Positions 1-12,200 of a DNA stretch of 64,000 nucleotides are shown here, piece by piece. A model generated the notes under the pieces. It was given only the letters and a program-made list of their open reading frames with translations. It did no database searches and was not told where the DNA came from. Source of the DNA: Lepidodermella squamata (taxonomy: Eukaryota; Gastrotricha). The stretch's first letter is position 1. The number at the start of each line of letters is the position of its first letter. The DNA is taken from positions 2,728,001-2,792,000 of the forward strand of contig JBLDXI010000002.1 of NCBI GenBank assembly GCA_047495785.1. Reading direction: 5' to 3'. The position numbers and the translations under genes were made by a program.

Positions 1-1
1 T

Positions 2-3000
2 GATCAGGTCGCTGCGGCGCCTAAAGCTGAGCCCGAATCCTCGACTGCAACAACAACAGCAGCAGCCCCCGCGTCTCAAAACGGCCCGAAACCACCAGCG
101 CCCAAGTACCCGTTGCAGAAGAAAACGTTCCGGCCCGACGAACTGCGGCAGTACTTGTTACCCTCCCTCGAAAAGCTGTTCCGGCAGCCCGAGTCGGAAG
201 CGTTCCGGCAACCGGTCGACGCGATCGCTCTCGGCATTCCCGACTACCACGACGTGGTGAAACACCCGATGGACTTGTCGACGATAAAAACGAAGCTCGA
301 CACAGGTCGCTACGCCGACCCGTGGGAGTTCTGCGACGACGTGTGGCTGATGTTCGAAAACGCGTGGTTGTACAACAAGCGGACGTCGCGCGTGTATCGG
401 CACTGTTCGAAACTTGCCGAAGTGTTCGAAGGTGATATCGACCCGGTCATGCAATCGCTCGGCTACTGCTGTGGCCGGAAACACGCTTTCGTGCCACAGG
501 CGTTGTGCTGCCAGGGCAAGCCGTTGTGCGCGATCCCGCGCGACGCCGTCTACTACCACTTCGAGATGAAGTACCTCTTTTGCGACAAGTGTTTCCAGGA
601 GCAGAAGAACGACGAGGTGGAGGTGTTGGACGAACAGACGCAGGAGCAGCGGCGCATTGCCAAGTCGCTGTTCAAGCAGGACAAGAACAACCACATCGAG
701 TACGAGCCCATCATCGACTGCACACGGTGTGGCAGGCGGTTCCACCGCATCTGCGCGCTCTACATCGGCCCGGGCGCCATGACCGGTGACTGCGACGACT
801 TCGAATGCGAAGGCTGTATGCGAGCGAGAAACGCCCCGAAACGAGAATACAAATATACCTCTAAAAGTGAGTTCATTCGACTTGTTTTTTAAACTGGATT
901 TTTTCAAATTTCTTCGTGATCACTAATACCGAAAAATGAATACTAAAAACTGGCACTAGGCTACAAAATTCTCTATACAATTTTATTAAGGAGGACTTTT
1001 TATTTTCATTATTTCTTCTATTTTCTCTGGGCTATGCCTCTTGAACTCATCTAAACGGGCTCCCGTGGATTTGGCACCCCATATTTAGGATTCACTTTTG
1101 GTCTAATTTTATCTGTAAATGAACACTCGTTTAAATTATTGTGTTTTTCTTAATTTCAGAGCTTCCGCAAAACAGGCTGAGCAAACACATCGAAGATCGA
1201 GTCAATCAATTTTTGCGCGAGCAAAAGTCGACGCACGCGCCCATCACGCTGCGGGTTCTCTCGTCGATGGACAAGTACGTCGAGGTGAAGAGCGGCATGC
1301 GGACGCGGTACCCCGACGCGCTGCCGCCGCAGATCAAGTACCGGTCGAAGGCGATGTTCGCCTTCCAAGAGATCAACGGCGTCGAAGTCATGTTCTTCGG
1401 CATGCACGTGCAGGAGTACGACCACGACGCGCCGCCGTGCAATCAGCGCCGCGTCTACATCTCCTACCTCGACTCGGTCAAGTTTTTCCAGCCGCACCAG
1501 CTGCGGACAGACGTGTACCACAAAATCCTGATCGCGTACCTCGAGTACGTCCGCGAACTCGGCTACGTGTGGGGCCACATCTGGGCGTGTCCGCCCGGCG
1601 AAGGCGACGACTACATCTTTCACTGCCACCCGCCGGACCAGAAGATCCCGAAGCCGAAACGGCTGCAGGAGTGGTACAAGCGCATGCTGGATAAGGCTGT
1701 GCAAGAAAAGGTCATCCTCGAGTACCGCGACATCTTCCACTGGTGTAACGAGAAGGGCGTGAAGAACCCGTACGAAATCGCGTACTTCGAAGGCGACTAC
1801 TGGCCGAACATTCTCGAAGAAACCGTTCGAGAACTCGAAACCGAAGAGCGGAAACGGCAGGAGGAGCAGGAGAAACTGCAAGCCCTGGCCGGGTCTGACT
1901 CGGACGGCGATGACGACTCGCAGGAGGCGGTGCAGGGTCCGAAAGTCAAGAAAACAAAACTCGTGAAAACAAAATCGAAAAAGAAGACGATGGGCGCGTC
2001 GCGGAAACCGGCGAGACGCTGCGGCTTCTCGTCCGGGTCTTTCGAGGCGGAGCTGTGGAAACGGACGTACGAGTTGATGGACCGCATCAAAGACATGTTT
2101 TTCGTCATTCGAATGCAACCCGAATCGGTGATCCCGACCCTCGGCCCTATTGTTGACCCTGATACAAATATGACCCAATGTGATTTGATGGATGGTCGTG
2201 ATACTTTTCTATCGACGTGTCGTGAGAAGCACTACGAATTCTACTCGCTGCGGCGGGCGAAGTATTCGACAGTGGCGACGCTGTACGACTTGTTCACCTC
2301 GGGCGACTCGTCGCTGCAGTCGTTGACGTGCAACTCGTGCTCGCGGCAAATCTCCGGCGACCAGGGCTACCACTGCAACTCGTGTGCCGACTTCGATTTG
2401 TGCATACCGTGTTACGAGAAAGAGCGGCATCCGCACGAGATGACTCGAATCTCGGACGCGGCTAGCCAGTCGCAGGGTGCGAACGGCGCCAACGGAGCTG
2501 GTGGCCAGTCGAGCGAAGACCGGCTGGCGGCGAACCGGAGGCGGGAGGCGCATCTCCAGGCGTTCGTTCAACGGCTCGAACACGCGGTGTCGTGTCTGAA
2601 CGCGAACTGCTCTCGTGAGTGTCTGCAGATGAAGCACTGCGTCGCCCATGTCCGCAACTGCCGGCTGCGGCAGCAGCCACCGAACGCGACCTGCCGGCCG
2701 TGCACCCAGCTCATCTGCATCGCCATCCACCACGCTCGTCACTGCGTGAAACCCCGCTGCCAGGTGCCCTTCTGCCTGCACATGCGGTACAAGTGGCGGC
2801 AACAGGAGTCTGCGACCGTGCAGCGGCGTATGGCCATCATGCGGAATGGTTTGATGCCGAACGGAGCGTCGACCGCGGCGCCGAGTTCGTCCGCCCCGGA
2901 CCAACCGCCCGGGTCGAACGCGCCACCCCCGCCCAACACCTCGTCCACCCCGCCTGCGCCCACTCCGCAGCAACATCAGCCGCAGCAGCCGCAACAACAC

Positions 3001-4344
3001 CAGCCTCAGGCGTACCATGGCGGCAAGGGATCATCGGGTCCTATGTCACAACAGGCTCCGATGACCCCACAGGCCATGACCCCGCTGCCGTTCCGGCCGG
3101 ACTCGGTCATCTCGGTGGCGCCGTCACCCGCGCCTCAGCAGCAACAGGTCCAGCAGGTGCAACAAGGACCGCCCCCGAACCAAACTCCATTCGCTGCGCA
3201 GCAACCTGGTCTGATGCCGCCCAGTCAACAACAGCAGCAGCAGCAAATGATGATGCAGCAGGGTATGGTACAGCGGCAGGTGCAGCAGCAGCAAATGATG
3301 CAGCCGCAACAGCAGCATCAGCCGCACGAAGTCGCTAACCAGGTGAGGATGTACGCTGAGCAGCAACAACAGCAGCAACGGCCCCCGCCGCAGATGATGG
3401 GCGGGCACCCGGGCCAGCCTCAGCAGTACCAGCGCGTCATGGCGGATCCGATGACTCCGAACATGGGTCCGTCGGGCGTGTCTTCCCCACCCACGCTCAC
3501 ATCGCCGTTGCCGCAGCTCACCCAGGCGCAGTTCGAGCGCATGGGCCAGGGTCAGCCGGGTAACATGGTCGTGCGGCAAATGCCGCAGCAAATGATGATG
3601 CAGCCCGGTCAGCCGAGGCCGCAGATGCAAGGCCAACCGCAGCAGCAGATGATGCAGGGCCAGCGCGACCCGAACCAGCCTATGTACCACCAGGGCGGGC
3701 CGATGGGTCAGCCGCAGGGCCAACCCGGTCAGATGCGAATGGGCCCAGGCATGCAGATGCAAATGCAGGGCGATCCGAACCAGCAGCAACAACAACAGCA
3801 GCAAATGATGATGCACCAGCAAATGAGCATGCAACAACAGGTAAAAAAATAATCCTCCTTAAATCAAGGTTTTTCCGAAAATTCGAATAATCCTCCTTAA
3901 CATTTCTCTTCCTGATTTATTATGAATTTTCTAATATTTTCCTGTCTCTTTCGATAGGGTCGACCGATGTATGTGAATCAAGCACCTATGATGCGGCCTG
4001 GCGGGCCAAATCCGATGGGTCAAATGGTGCACCCGAGTCAGCAGCAGCAAATGCAGGCGCGGTTCATGAATCCGGGCCAGCCGCAGCAGTACGCGCCTCA
4101 GCAAATGCGGCCGCAGCAAATGTACGGTGGACCGCAGGGTCAGATGCAGCAGCAACAGCAGAACGCGTTGCGATCGCCGCCCGGCGCCGGGCTCTCGCAG
4201 GTGCAGTCGCCGCCGCCCGTCGGCATGATGATGGGGGGACACCCGGGCATGGGTGGCCCTGGCGACTACGGCCAGCACATGCAACAGCAGCAGCAGCAGG
4301 ACCCGAACCAGCAGAACCAGTTCGGCCAGATGCCGCCGCGGTAG
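2..4344 (+). CDS. CREBBP: CBP/p300 histone acetyltransferase, C-terminal portion (5' end outside window)
   Basis: This is a nuclear transcriptional co-activator that acetylates histones and other proteins. Exons are 2-866, 1160-3840 and 3958-4344 (1310 codons here, phases match). Domains in order, numbered from the window edge: bromodomain (about 40-145, with HPMDLSTIKTKL), the cysteine-rich RING/PHD region, and the KAT11 acetyltransferase core. The core carries FFGMHVQEY, RRVYISYLDSV and the catalytic HCHPPDQKIPKPKRLQEWY stretch near 442. A lysine-rich stretch near 560 matches the autoinhibitory loop. Then come a ZZ finger (about 677-719), TAZ2 (about 750-840, HCCC-type pattern) and a long Q/M/P-rich tail. 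The key catalytic motifs look intact, so the enzyme should be active. KIX, TAZ1 and the N-terminus lie upstream of the window. The tail shows Q/M/G/P repeats of variable length. The family assignment is close to certain; CBP and p300 cannot be separated for an invertebrate single-copy gene. Confidence 0.97.
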
Positions 4345-5050
4345 TCTCTCGTGTACAGCAGCCGTGTAGCAACAGCCCCACCCTTCCTCCGTACGACACC
4401 CTCGTTTTTCTATCATCAAGTTCTTGAAATGTGATATGCTGTTATGATAATAATATTATATTCTCGGCTGGCGGCGCCGTTCGCTACTTTTCAGATGTCG
4501 TGCGTCGACGTATTAGTTTATTATTGTTTTCGTCTCCGGCCGCTGCTACTTCTACTACGATATCGTATCATTCATTCATTTGAGTGAGGTGCTCTTCTTC
4601 TTCTCTATATCTGTTCTGTTTTAGCCGGAGCAGGCCGTTTTACCGACTCGATGACTGTTATTATTATATTATTCTTATGATGATGATGATAATTAAAGTA
4701 ATAAATTAACCTCTGTTGTGTTTGCTATCGATTTCGCTCGCTGATCGACGCAGATCGATCAATATGATGGAAAAACAACACACTTTTGAACACAGACACA
4801 CACATGAGCACTTTCTCTATATATCTTTCGTTTCACGTTGTTTCGTGTGCCGCGGGATGAATGATGATGATGATGTCGAACAAAAATTGTAACAAAATTT
4901 CGCCGCCGAACCTGCTGATAAACGGCTTCATCTTTCTTTTTTTGGTTTCGTTGTCAGGCCTCGCGCCTTAAAACAACCGCCAACGTCGTCGTAATCCGCG
5001 CCTCCTCCCCTCACCCACCTTATCTTATTCGAAATGTACAATAATCAAGC

Positions 5051-5070
5051 GTGTGTGTGTGTGTGTGTGT
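5051..5070. repeat. (GT)10 microsatellite
   Basis: Ten uninterrupted GT units are seen directly. They lie in the probable 3' UTR of CBP. Confidence 0.95.
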
Positions 5071-5548
5071 CACGTCCCTTCAATTTTTGTGTGCTCGAGT
5101 GATGATTGCACACCTAGTTGTTATTGTACCGCATATTCATCGTTATTCCTATTATTATTTATCACCAGATAATATAAAATCCTCTATGCGCATCTGTGTA
5201 AAAAAATTAACTTCTAACCTATTGTTACTCGCGCTCGAATCGGTGGACACGTGATGATTGTATACAGAACTATTATTAACGAATATTGTAAAAAGCGAGG
5301 AGGCGCACCAAAAATATTCTGCATAGTAATAATAATGATAGTTTGTCATATGAAAAACGTTATCGTATTCCTATCTTGAACGCTCGTGTCTTTGTCTTTG
5401 GTATTACGCCGGAAAATCTTGCGTTTTGTACATATATAAACATCAGTCGGTCGATGATTTTTCGGCGCGTGTCCATGGCCGCCACCTTAACAGCCCCGTC
5501 AGCATTTCCATGTCATCGAGCGCGTGTCCCTTTTTTGCACCTACAAAA

Positions 5549-5567
5549 CACACACACACACACACAC
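5549..5567. repeat. (CA)n microsatellite
   Basis: About nine and a half CA units are seen directly. The run is complementary to the GT run at 5051-5070. Confidence 0.95.
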
Positions 5568-7188
5568 GGAGGAGAAGTAGCAGCATTTATTAATATTATT
5601 GATGAAATTTCGTGAAAAAACTATCTTTATGAGGATGATTGTAAAAAAGCAACACAATAAAGGTGACGATTGCTTGTGACGGACGATGCTGGCGAACGCC
5701 TTTTGTAACGCCTCGATTTACGCTATCTATATATTTAGTAGATCATCAGACCGCATATATTTGCTGACTATCTCTTAAATATCTCACCGGGCCGGCAGTC
5801 GCATTGGGGCGGTGTACAGAGGGAGACCGATCACCTGTATCAGCGACGATGGATATTATTGATATGCATGTCGATGCTCTTTGATGGATGAATCATCTGT
5901 GTCCGGCGTTTCTTTATATAACTATCGAGGATGATATATGCCTTCTTTGTTCTGCGTTTGTTCGTGTCGTCGCCCGGCGTTTTTGAAGCGGCCGGCCACG
6001 CGCAAGCGCTCGCGCCCTTGCTGTCCTATATATAAATATATATGAATATAAATTTATGTGTCACGGCGCGATGTGAAAACAAATTTTTTGATGCGATAGA
6101 TGATGATAGAAAATTAATAATAGAAATTAATGCGAGCAGCTGGAGGACAGCTGGCTACTTTTTGCCTCTGATATGTTTGACGATGGATGACGACGCAAAT
6201 GTTTGTTATATTATTAATTACAAGTAAAAAGTGCTTTTGTCTTCTAATTGCGAGTGTTTTTTCACCTGGGCTTACTACAAGGTAAAAAGAGCTGATAATC
6301 CTGAATGAGTCGATGACGGAGTTCAAAGATGAGCAAGAGTTACTGAAAGGGGTACACTAATGATGATAACATGTTCGGAAAATCTTCCAGCTTGCAATTA
6401 TGGAGAGTCGATATTCAGAAGTTGACAAAAGTATGATTATATTTCATTCGAAAAAAAATCGATTTTTGGGATTTTTAGCTGAGGCGATTTTCAAGAAGAC
6501 ACACGAGGTAAAAATATGTGTTAGAAACAATTGGATAAACTAGGTATGGGGCCTAGATACTAGATAGAAGAGATTGGTTGAAATTTGAATAGCTATAAAT
6601 CTGTAGAAATAGCAGCGAATTGAACTTTCCGGGTCATTTTCCGAGAGTTTGTGGAGACCAAAAGACTTGACAAGCCTTATCTAGGACGAATTATTCTAGG
6701 ATGAAACTGAAAGCCCTGAAACGAGCATGAGCTGAATCGTTTTTCGAGAAGAGCCCAGCAAGACGCAGAATTTTATTATTTCAATTCGAAAGGCTATTGA
6801 TGGGGTGGCAAGCGTTCCTATACCATATACCATATAGGCATATATAGGCCTATACCATATAGGCATCCTATGCACATTGGACAGGTCAGGCGCGAAATAG
6901 AAGTAGAATGAAAAGCGTAAGTTCCGTCAAATGCATAGGATTCGAAGAAATCATATGAAGAACGGGGCAAGCGATTCCGGACCTTTTTTGAGCATCAAAC
7001 GATTGCTTCGCCAGCAGATTTCAATGCGCAATATCTCAATTTTATTTGACAAATAAGTGTGAATAAGGCCCGGAGTCAGATGCCACGTTTCATGAGGCAT
7101 ATCTGCCTCGTTTCAAAATTGTATTGGCCTAGTTCGAGCGTGCGACTACATTATCCATCCATACGGTGTTGGAATAACATAGCGTTTT

Positions 7189-7338
7189 GGGACTACTCCA
7201 AACAGCCAAGGAAAAACGATAAAGACGAAAACAGCCAAAAACAGCTAAAAAATTCGATTGTTCTCGTTGCGCAACACTCGAAAAGTTTGGCTGTTATGGT
7301 GCCTTCTATTTTATTGTCATTTGTTTTGGAGTAGTCCC
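7189..7338. mobile_element. 150-bp non-autonomous DNA transposon (MITE) with 8-bp target duplication
   Basis: The element starts GGGACTACTCCAAA and ends with the exact inverse TTTGGAGTAGTCCC, giving 14-bp terminal inverted repeats. Both sides are flanked by the identical octamer AGCGTTTT (7181-7188 and 7339-7346), read as the target-site duplication. A second internal inverted pair (AACAGCCAAA / TTTGGCTGTT) makes the interior partly foldable. It has no coding capacity. An 8-bp duplication fits the hAT, P or Merlin superfamilies; the GGG ends are not typical of hAT. Confidence 0.8.
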
Positions 7339-8464
7339 AGCGTTTTGCGTGGGTAAGGAAATTCTGCTCTTAAAATCTGATAACCGAGCGGAAAGGGTCG
7401 CAGAATTTACAGTGTTCGAAGCTATTAAATAAGGGAATGGGTTGAAATAGATTTAGTTTTTCACAGCAAAGAAAAAAATCAGCGCGCGGCACGAGCGGAT
7501 ATTGTTTGGGCCAAGGTATTGTGATCACTTATCACAGTGAAAAAAGAGCGCATCGGTAAAAATTTAGCGAAAAGCTACAATCTACTCGTAAAATTAAAAA
7601 CAATAAATGTGACGATCTTGCCGGCGAGATTATAGATTCACATGCATCTTGCGGAACTTTTTGACATGGCATGGCATTAAAATTTGATTGTTTCACGATA
7701 AAAATTGTGAAAATGATGTATGAACTTACGTCTTCAATGATAACTGGAGGTATCGGCTAGCCATCGGCTGTCGGCTGGATATTCGAGAATGATTCAACCA
7801 GGCGATTCATTGATGTTTGGCTTCGAAATTGAAGCTCATTTTTCTGTGAGATGAAAAGCTAGTGCTAAAAATAAAAACAGTGGCCGCATTTTTTGTGTGA
7901 AAGGATGACGCAACCACAGAAAAATGGGGCCGAATTATTCATTTTGGATAAGCACTCTCAACTTTCTCAGGTTATAGCTGCGATTTTCGAAGTTGTCATG
8001 CGAAAAGTTCTTCTATCACGAAACCAATTAATTTGTCGCATATTAGCGAGAAATCGAATTTCATCGCCATATTTTCGATGCTATTTTGCTTTTTCGAAAA
8101 TTCACGACATCGCTGGCCCATTCGCGTGCGACAGCAGCATGTGGCTGAAAAAATCTACGAACCCGACCGAAAATTGGCTTTTCCCCAGGCTCGTGCGTTA
8201 GCGAACAAGTTTGGCTGAAAAAAGCAAGTCATGTAAATAAAATAAAAGAATCCCTCTTTTCAAGCCATGTCTGGTTTCTAGAGTGGATTGGTTTTATTTT
8301 TACCTAATTTTAGACTTGATAACGAGGTGAAATTTAGAGCTTTCGTCAACCCAAGTTGCTCATAGGGCAGGTACCTTAGCCACTTCGGCCTTGCAGCTTT
8401 GTAGTGCCGAACCGTAAAAGCAAAGGGTTTCTTGCATAAAATTCCCTGTTTTTCCCGGGCATAC

Positions 8465-8504
8465 GAATGGCGTCGAATGGTGTAGAATGGTGTAGAATGG
8501 TGTC
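8465..8504. repeat. 10-bp minisatellite, 4 units
   Basis: Four tandem copies of the unit GAATGGTGTA are visible, with one or two substitutions per unit. Confidence 0.9.
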
Positions 8505-8698
8505 GAAGTCAGAAGGCGATTGGGACAATTAACAAAGGATCATTTTGGCATGAAAAATGGTTTTAGCAGGTATAACAATTTACGGAAAAATTTGGAAAAA
8601 AACGTGTGCGGCTTAAACTTGATCCTCAATCTGCTGCGAATCTGCAACTTGATAAAAAATCGTAAAAAAAACACGTTAAGTTAGATTTATCGTCAAAC

Positions 8699-8704
8699 TT
8701 TATT
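8699..8704 (-). other. Candidate polyadenylation signal for Shroom
   Basis: AATAAA on the minus strand lies about 500 bp past the Shroom stop codon. No better-placed signal was noted between it and the stop. Confidence 0.35.
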
Positions 8705-9204
8705 TCATTTTCTCAGCATCAATTTTCTTGTGATGAAATTATAATTAATTGATAAGTATAATATTATTATATTCAATTTTACAGCAACTATATTTTATCG
8801 CTATGGTCATCAATACGTTATCAGACTCATTCATTCATTCAGTACTTGCAATTCCTCAAGCATCGCAACCAGTAAAACACGCAAAGTAAAAGAAGAAGAA
8901 GAAGAGAACAAAACTTGAAAGCAGGAATCTGTTTCGTAAACACACACGATGGTTGGAGAGGAGCTGACTCACACACAGATTTGCACCATTTTACGGCTTT
9001 TGGAAACGGCAGGTAGACTCGTCATCAGAATTCAGGTGCATGGAAAACCAGTCAAGTAGTAAATCGACCACGGAAGCTGCAGTATCGGGTAATAAAAACG
9101 ACGACGTTCAACTCATTTCGGGCAAGTTGATGAACAGCAACAACAACAACAACGAGTTGCAAAAATAGGTTTGTGTATGAAATAGCGGCGAGAAAGACGG
9201 GGGG

Positions 9205-12200
9205 TTAGTCGACGGTGACGACCGTGCCCGAGCCCGATGTCGACGACGAGTTGACGACGGCCGAGTGCAGCTGGCTGAAAACGTCGCTCTGCTGCTGCGC
9301 GATGAGCACCAACTCGGCGATTTCGTGCGACTCGAATAGAGCCTGGCCGAACGAGTTGACGAAGGCGGCCAGGTCAGCCAGGTCGCTGTCGCTGATCGCC
9401 GTGAGGAGCATTTTCGACGACAAGGCGCCGGCGATGCGCTGCCGCAGGCTGTCGATCACGTCCCGCACGTCGTCCAGCTTTTCGACCGCCATCCGCCACT
9501 CGCGGCTTCGCGAGGTCGAGGGGGCGAGGCGAGCGGCCCTACTCGCGACTCGCACCGCTAGTAACGCACCCATTTCGAGTTCGTCGAGCCGTGATTTCAA
9601 CCTGTCGAGGGCCTCGTCGTCGATATCACTCAACTGCGCCGAGAGTTGTTGGTCGAGAAGGACTCGCCGTTGCGATTTCAGCGCCGCCAACTCGTTTTCT
9701 ATTCGAGATTGTTCGGCCTGTAACGCCGCGAGTTTTCGGCCCAGGGCTAGCCGAGCCGCCGCGAGCATTTCCCGCAGATCGCTTGGGGGCGATGACGATG
9801 ACAGATCGTCGTCGGTCAGCGCTTCAGACGAGGCCTGAGAACTTCGCATCGGGGGCGAATTCATGCCAGATGACGAGGTAACAGCCGCTACTTGGTAAAG
9901 GTATTGGCCGACAGAAGAGGCGCTCAACATCATAATGCTTGTCTCAACTTCCTAAAATTGGAAAGAAATTAAAAAATTAGATTAAAACTTGAAATACACA
10001 AATATTCACAATTTTTTAAATTTTATGAAAAATCGCAATAATTCTAGAAAAAGCGACAAAATTCAGCGTAAATTTGATCTTCAATTTGGGTCTCGATACT
10101 TCCTAAACATGCAGCCATTTTGGTAGAATTTTTAAATTTGGTTAAGGTGATATATAATTTTACGAAGTCGAAAATGCTTTAGAATTCATAAAATTGTTGG
10201 AAAAAAAGTAAAAAAAATCCAGCTTAAAATTTAGACAAAATGACAGATTATTCGGATTGAAATCAAACAATTTTTGAATTTTAATTGGTCAACAAAAAAT
10301 AAAAAATCCTCCTTAAAATATTTTTAAATTATTTTTTTATTTCAATTAAATCTACTCACCGGTGCTGAAGGGACCTCTCGCATGAGCGATTGAATGAGGG
10401 TATCACATCTCAACTCTTCATTAGTCGGCGTCCTTTGCCGCGTGTAGAGACTGATCTGAACCTGTTGTGATTTTCCAAGGCAGCCACTGCCGGTTGTAAC
10501 GACTGAAACAGCCGCGCTGGTCGGGCCAGAAGCAGCTGAATTCAGGCTATTAGTGCCGGTGGAACGGGCCGACGCGTTGCCACGCCGTCCCGATGAAGAT
10601 GATGAGTGCGAGGCGCCGGGGCTGAGCTCGGCGAAGGCGCTGTCGCCGTCCTCCATCGGCTCCATGATGCAGCCATCGATGAGCGTCGTAATGACCGGAC
10701 TCGAGGCCGACGTAGCCGACGACGGCTGATGCTGCTGATCACCGACCTTCGTCGAGTCGTCGGCTAACGTGTCGATATCGCAGAAGTAGCTATGAGCAGC
10801 CGAGTTGTTGTTTGATTTCGCGATTTGCGGCTGGCCGGAGGGCGACGGCCGCCGCTGAATACCGAGCTTCGAAGAGGACGACGAGTTCTCCTTCACGTCA
10901 CTACTGGGCGTCGAAGGAGGTGAGATCGAAACCCTGTTGTAAAAAACCGAAAAAATCATTAGCAATCAAGTGAAATTCATGGCTATAAATACAAGCGCGC
11001 TATTTCAACAGCACTAGCTGCGCGTAAAAAATCAGTGACCAAAAATATGATGTCAAGTGTTGAAGGAAAATTAAGCAGTAAAACACACAACAATTGTTGT
11101 AATATAAACCCGTGAATCGATATATATAAGCGACCGCAAATATTCTTGGCTCTATAGGTCGTAAAATTTCTTTGCAACACTGATCACACACGAACTAAAT
11201 AATGATGATGACTGGCTAAAACAGAAGCTACTATGGTAGAAAAGTAGTAAACTGAAAGCAATTTCTTCGGGAAGTCGGGCACACGGAGGTGGTATCTCGA
11301 AGCCGGCTCTAAGGTGGTTACCTGCTGCTGTTACTATTGCCAGCGACGTCCGAGTTGGCCCTGACGAGCAGGCGCCGGTAGAAGCGTCTAAAGGTTATTA
11401 TCAATCGCTCATTTATATCAACAAATGCAAATCACACCCAGAACGGGGATGGGGTTTCGTGTTAAAAAATCAAGGTAAAAATCAAGACAGGGGTAGTTGG
11501 CACTAGGAAGGTTGAAAAAAACTTACGAGATGGTGGCAGATCCTGGGTGCAGGTCACCCTGCGGTGGCAGCTGTACGCTGACGATAGACTCGTCGCCACA
11601 GCAGCCGGTCTGAGTGGCCGGGCCGTCGTGAACGACCTCGACGACTTTACGCGGCGTCGTTTTCTGCGGCAGTTCCGGCGCCGGTTCGCGGTCGCTGGGC
11701 GCAGGCGCCAGCAACGGGGCGATGAGCGCGACCTGGCGAGGGTGGTCTGCCCTGGGCGGTCGAGGTTTGTCTGCGAGAAGAGGCGCCCGGGCATTGCTAG
11801 CCGAATCGGTGGGTTTGCTCCCGCCGGTTGCGGGACTGGTCAACGACCGCGACTGGCAGCGCAACTGGTCGGCGTAGTCGGCATCGTCGACCGCCGAACC
11901 GCGCAGTTCGGCCGGCGGTTCTTCGACCGACGACGCCGCTGCGATGTAACCACGAATTTCCTCGATGGCATAGCGCCGCGGAGGAAGCTGCGGCGGCGCA
12001 TCTGATGCCGGGTTTGCATCGGATGCTGACCAGGCGAGTGGCCGCCGTTGCTGCATATCAAGCAGGCCGATGGCGGGCGAGGAGCGCGAGGATAGCGAGT
12101 ACGAGCCGGTTGGAGGCGGGTGGGGTTGTAATGGCGGCGCTGTCTCGGCGACCGGCGACGTGGCCGTCGAGCCGTGGTCGCGGTGGTAAAGCTGATGATT

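Larger units (their letters stand above)
4345..5665 (+). other. Probable 3' UTR of the CBP gene
   Basis: This non-coding stretch follows the CBP stop codon. AATAAA signals occur at 4700-4705 and 5656-5661, so short and long 3' ends are possible. It contains a (GT)10 run and a (CA) run about 480 bp apart. No credible reading frame was found. The transcript end is inferred, not seen. Confidence 0.5.
5700..8690. other. Intergenic region between CBP and Shroom
   Basis: No supportable gene was found. The stretch is AT-rich with short open frames that lack recognisable domains. It contains a local direct repeat built on TACCATATAGGCA near 6827-6870, the MITE at 7189-7338 and the decamer minisatellite at 8465-8504. 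CBP (+) and Shroom (-) converge on this region. Confidence 0.6.

Noticed and set aside
158-907. Long minus-strand open frame opposite the CBP bromodomain exon (others at 1156-2178, 2209-3018, 3124-3837)
   Set aside because: Shadow frames of GC-rich or Q-repeat codons; Leu/Val/His-rich translations with no domains.
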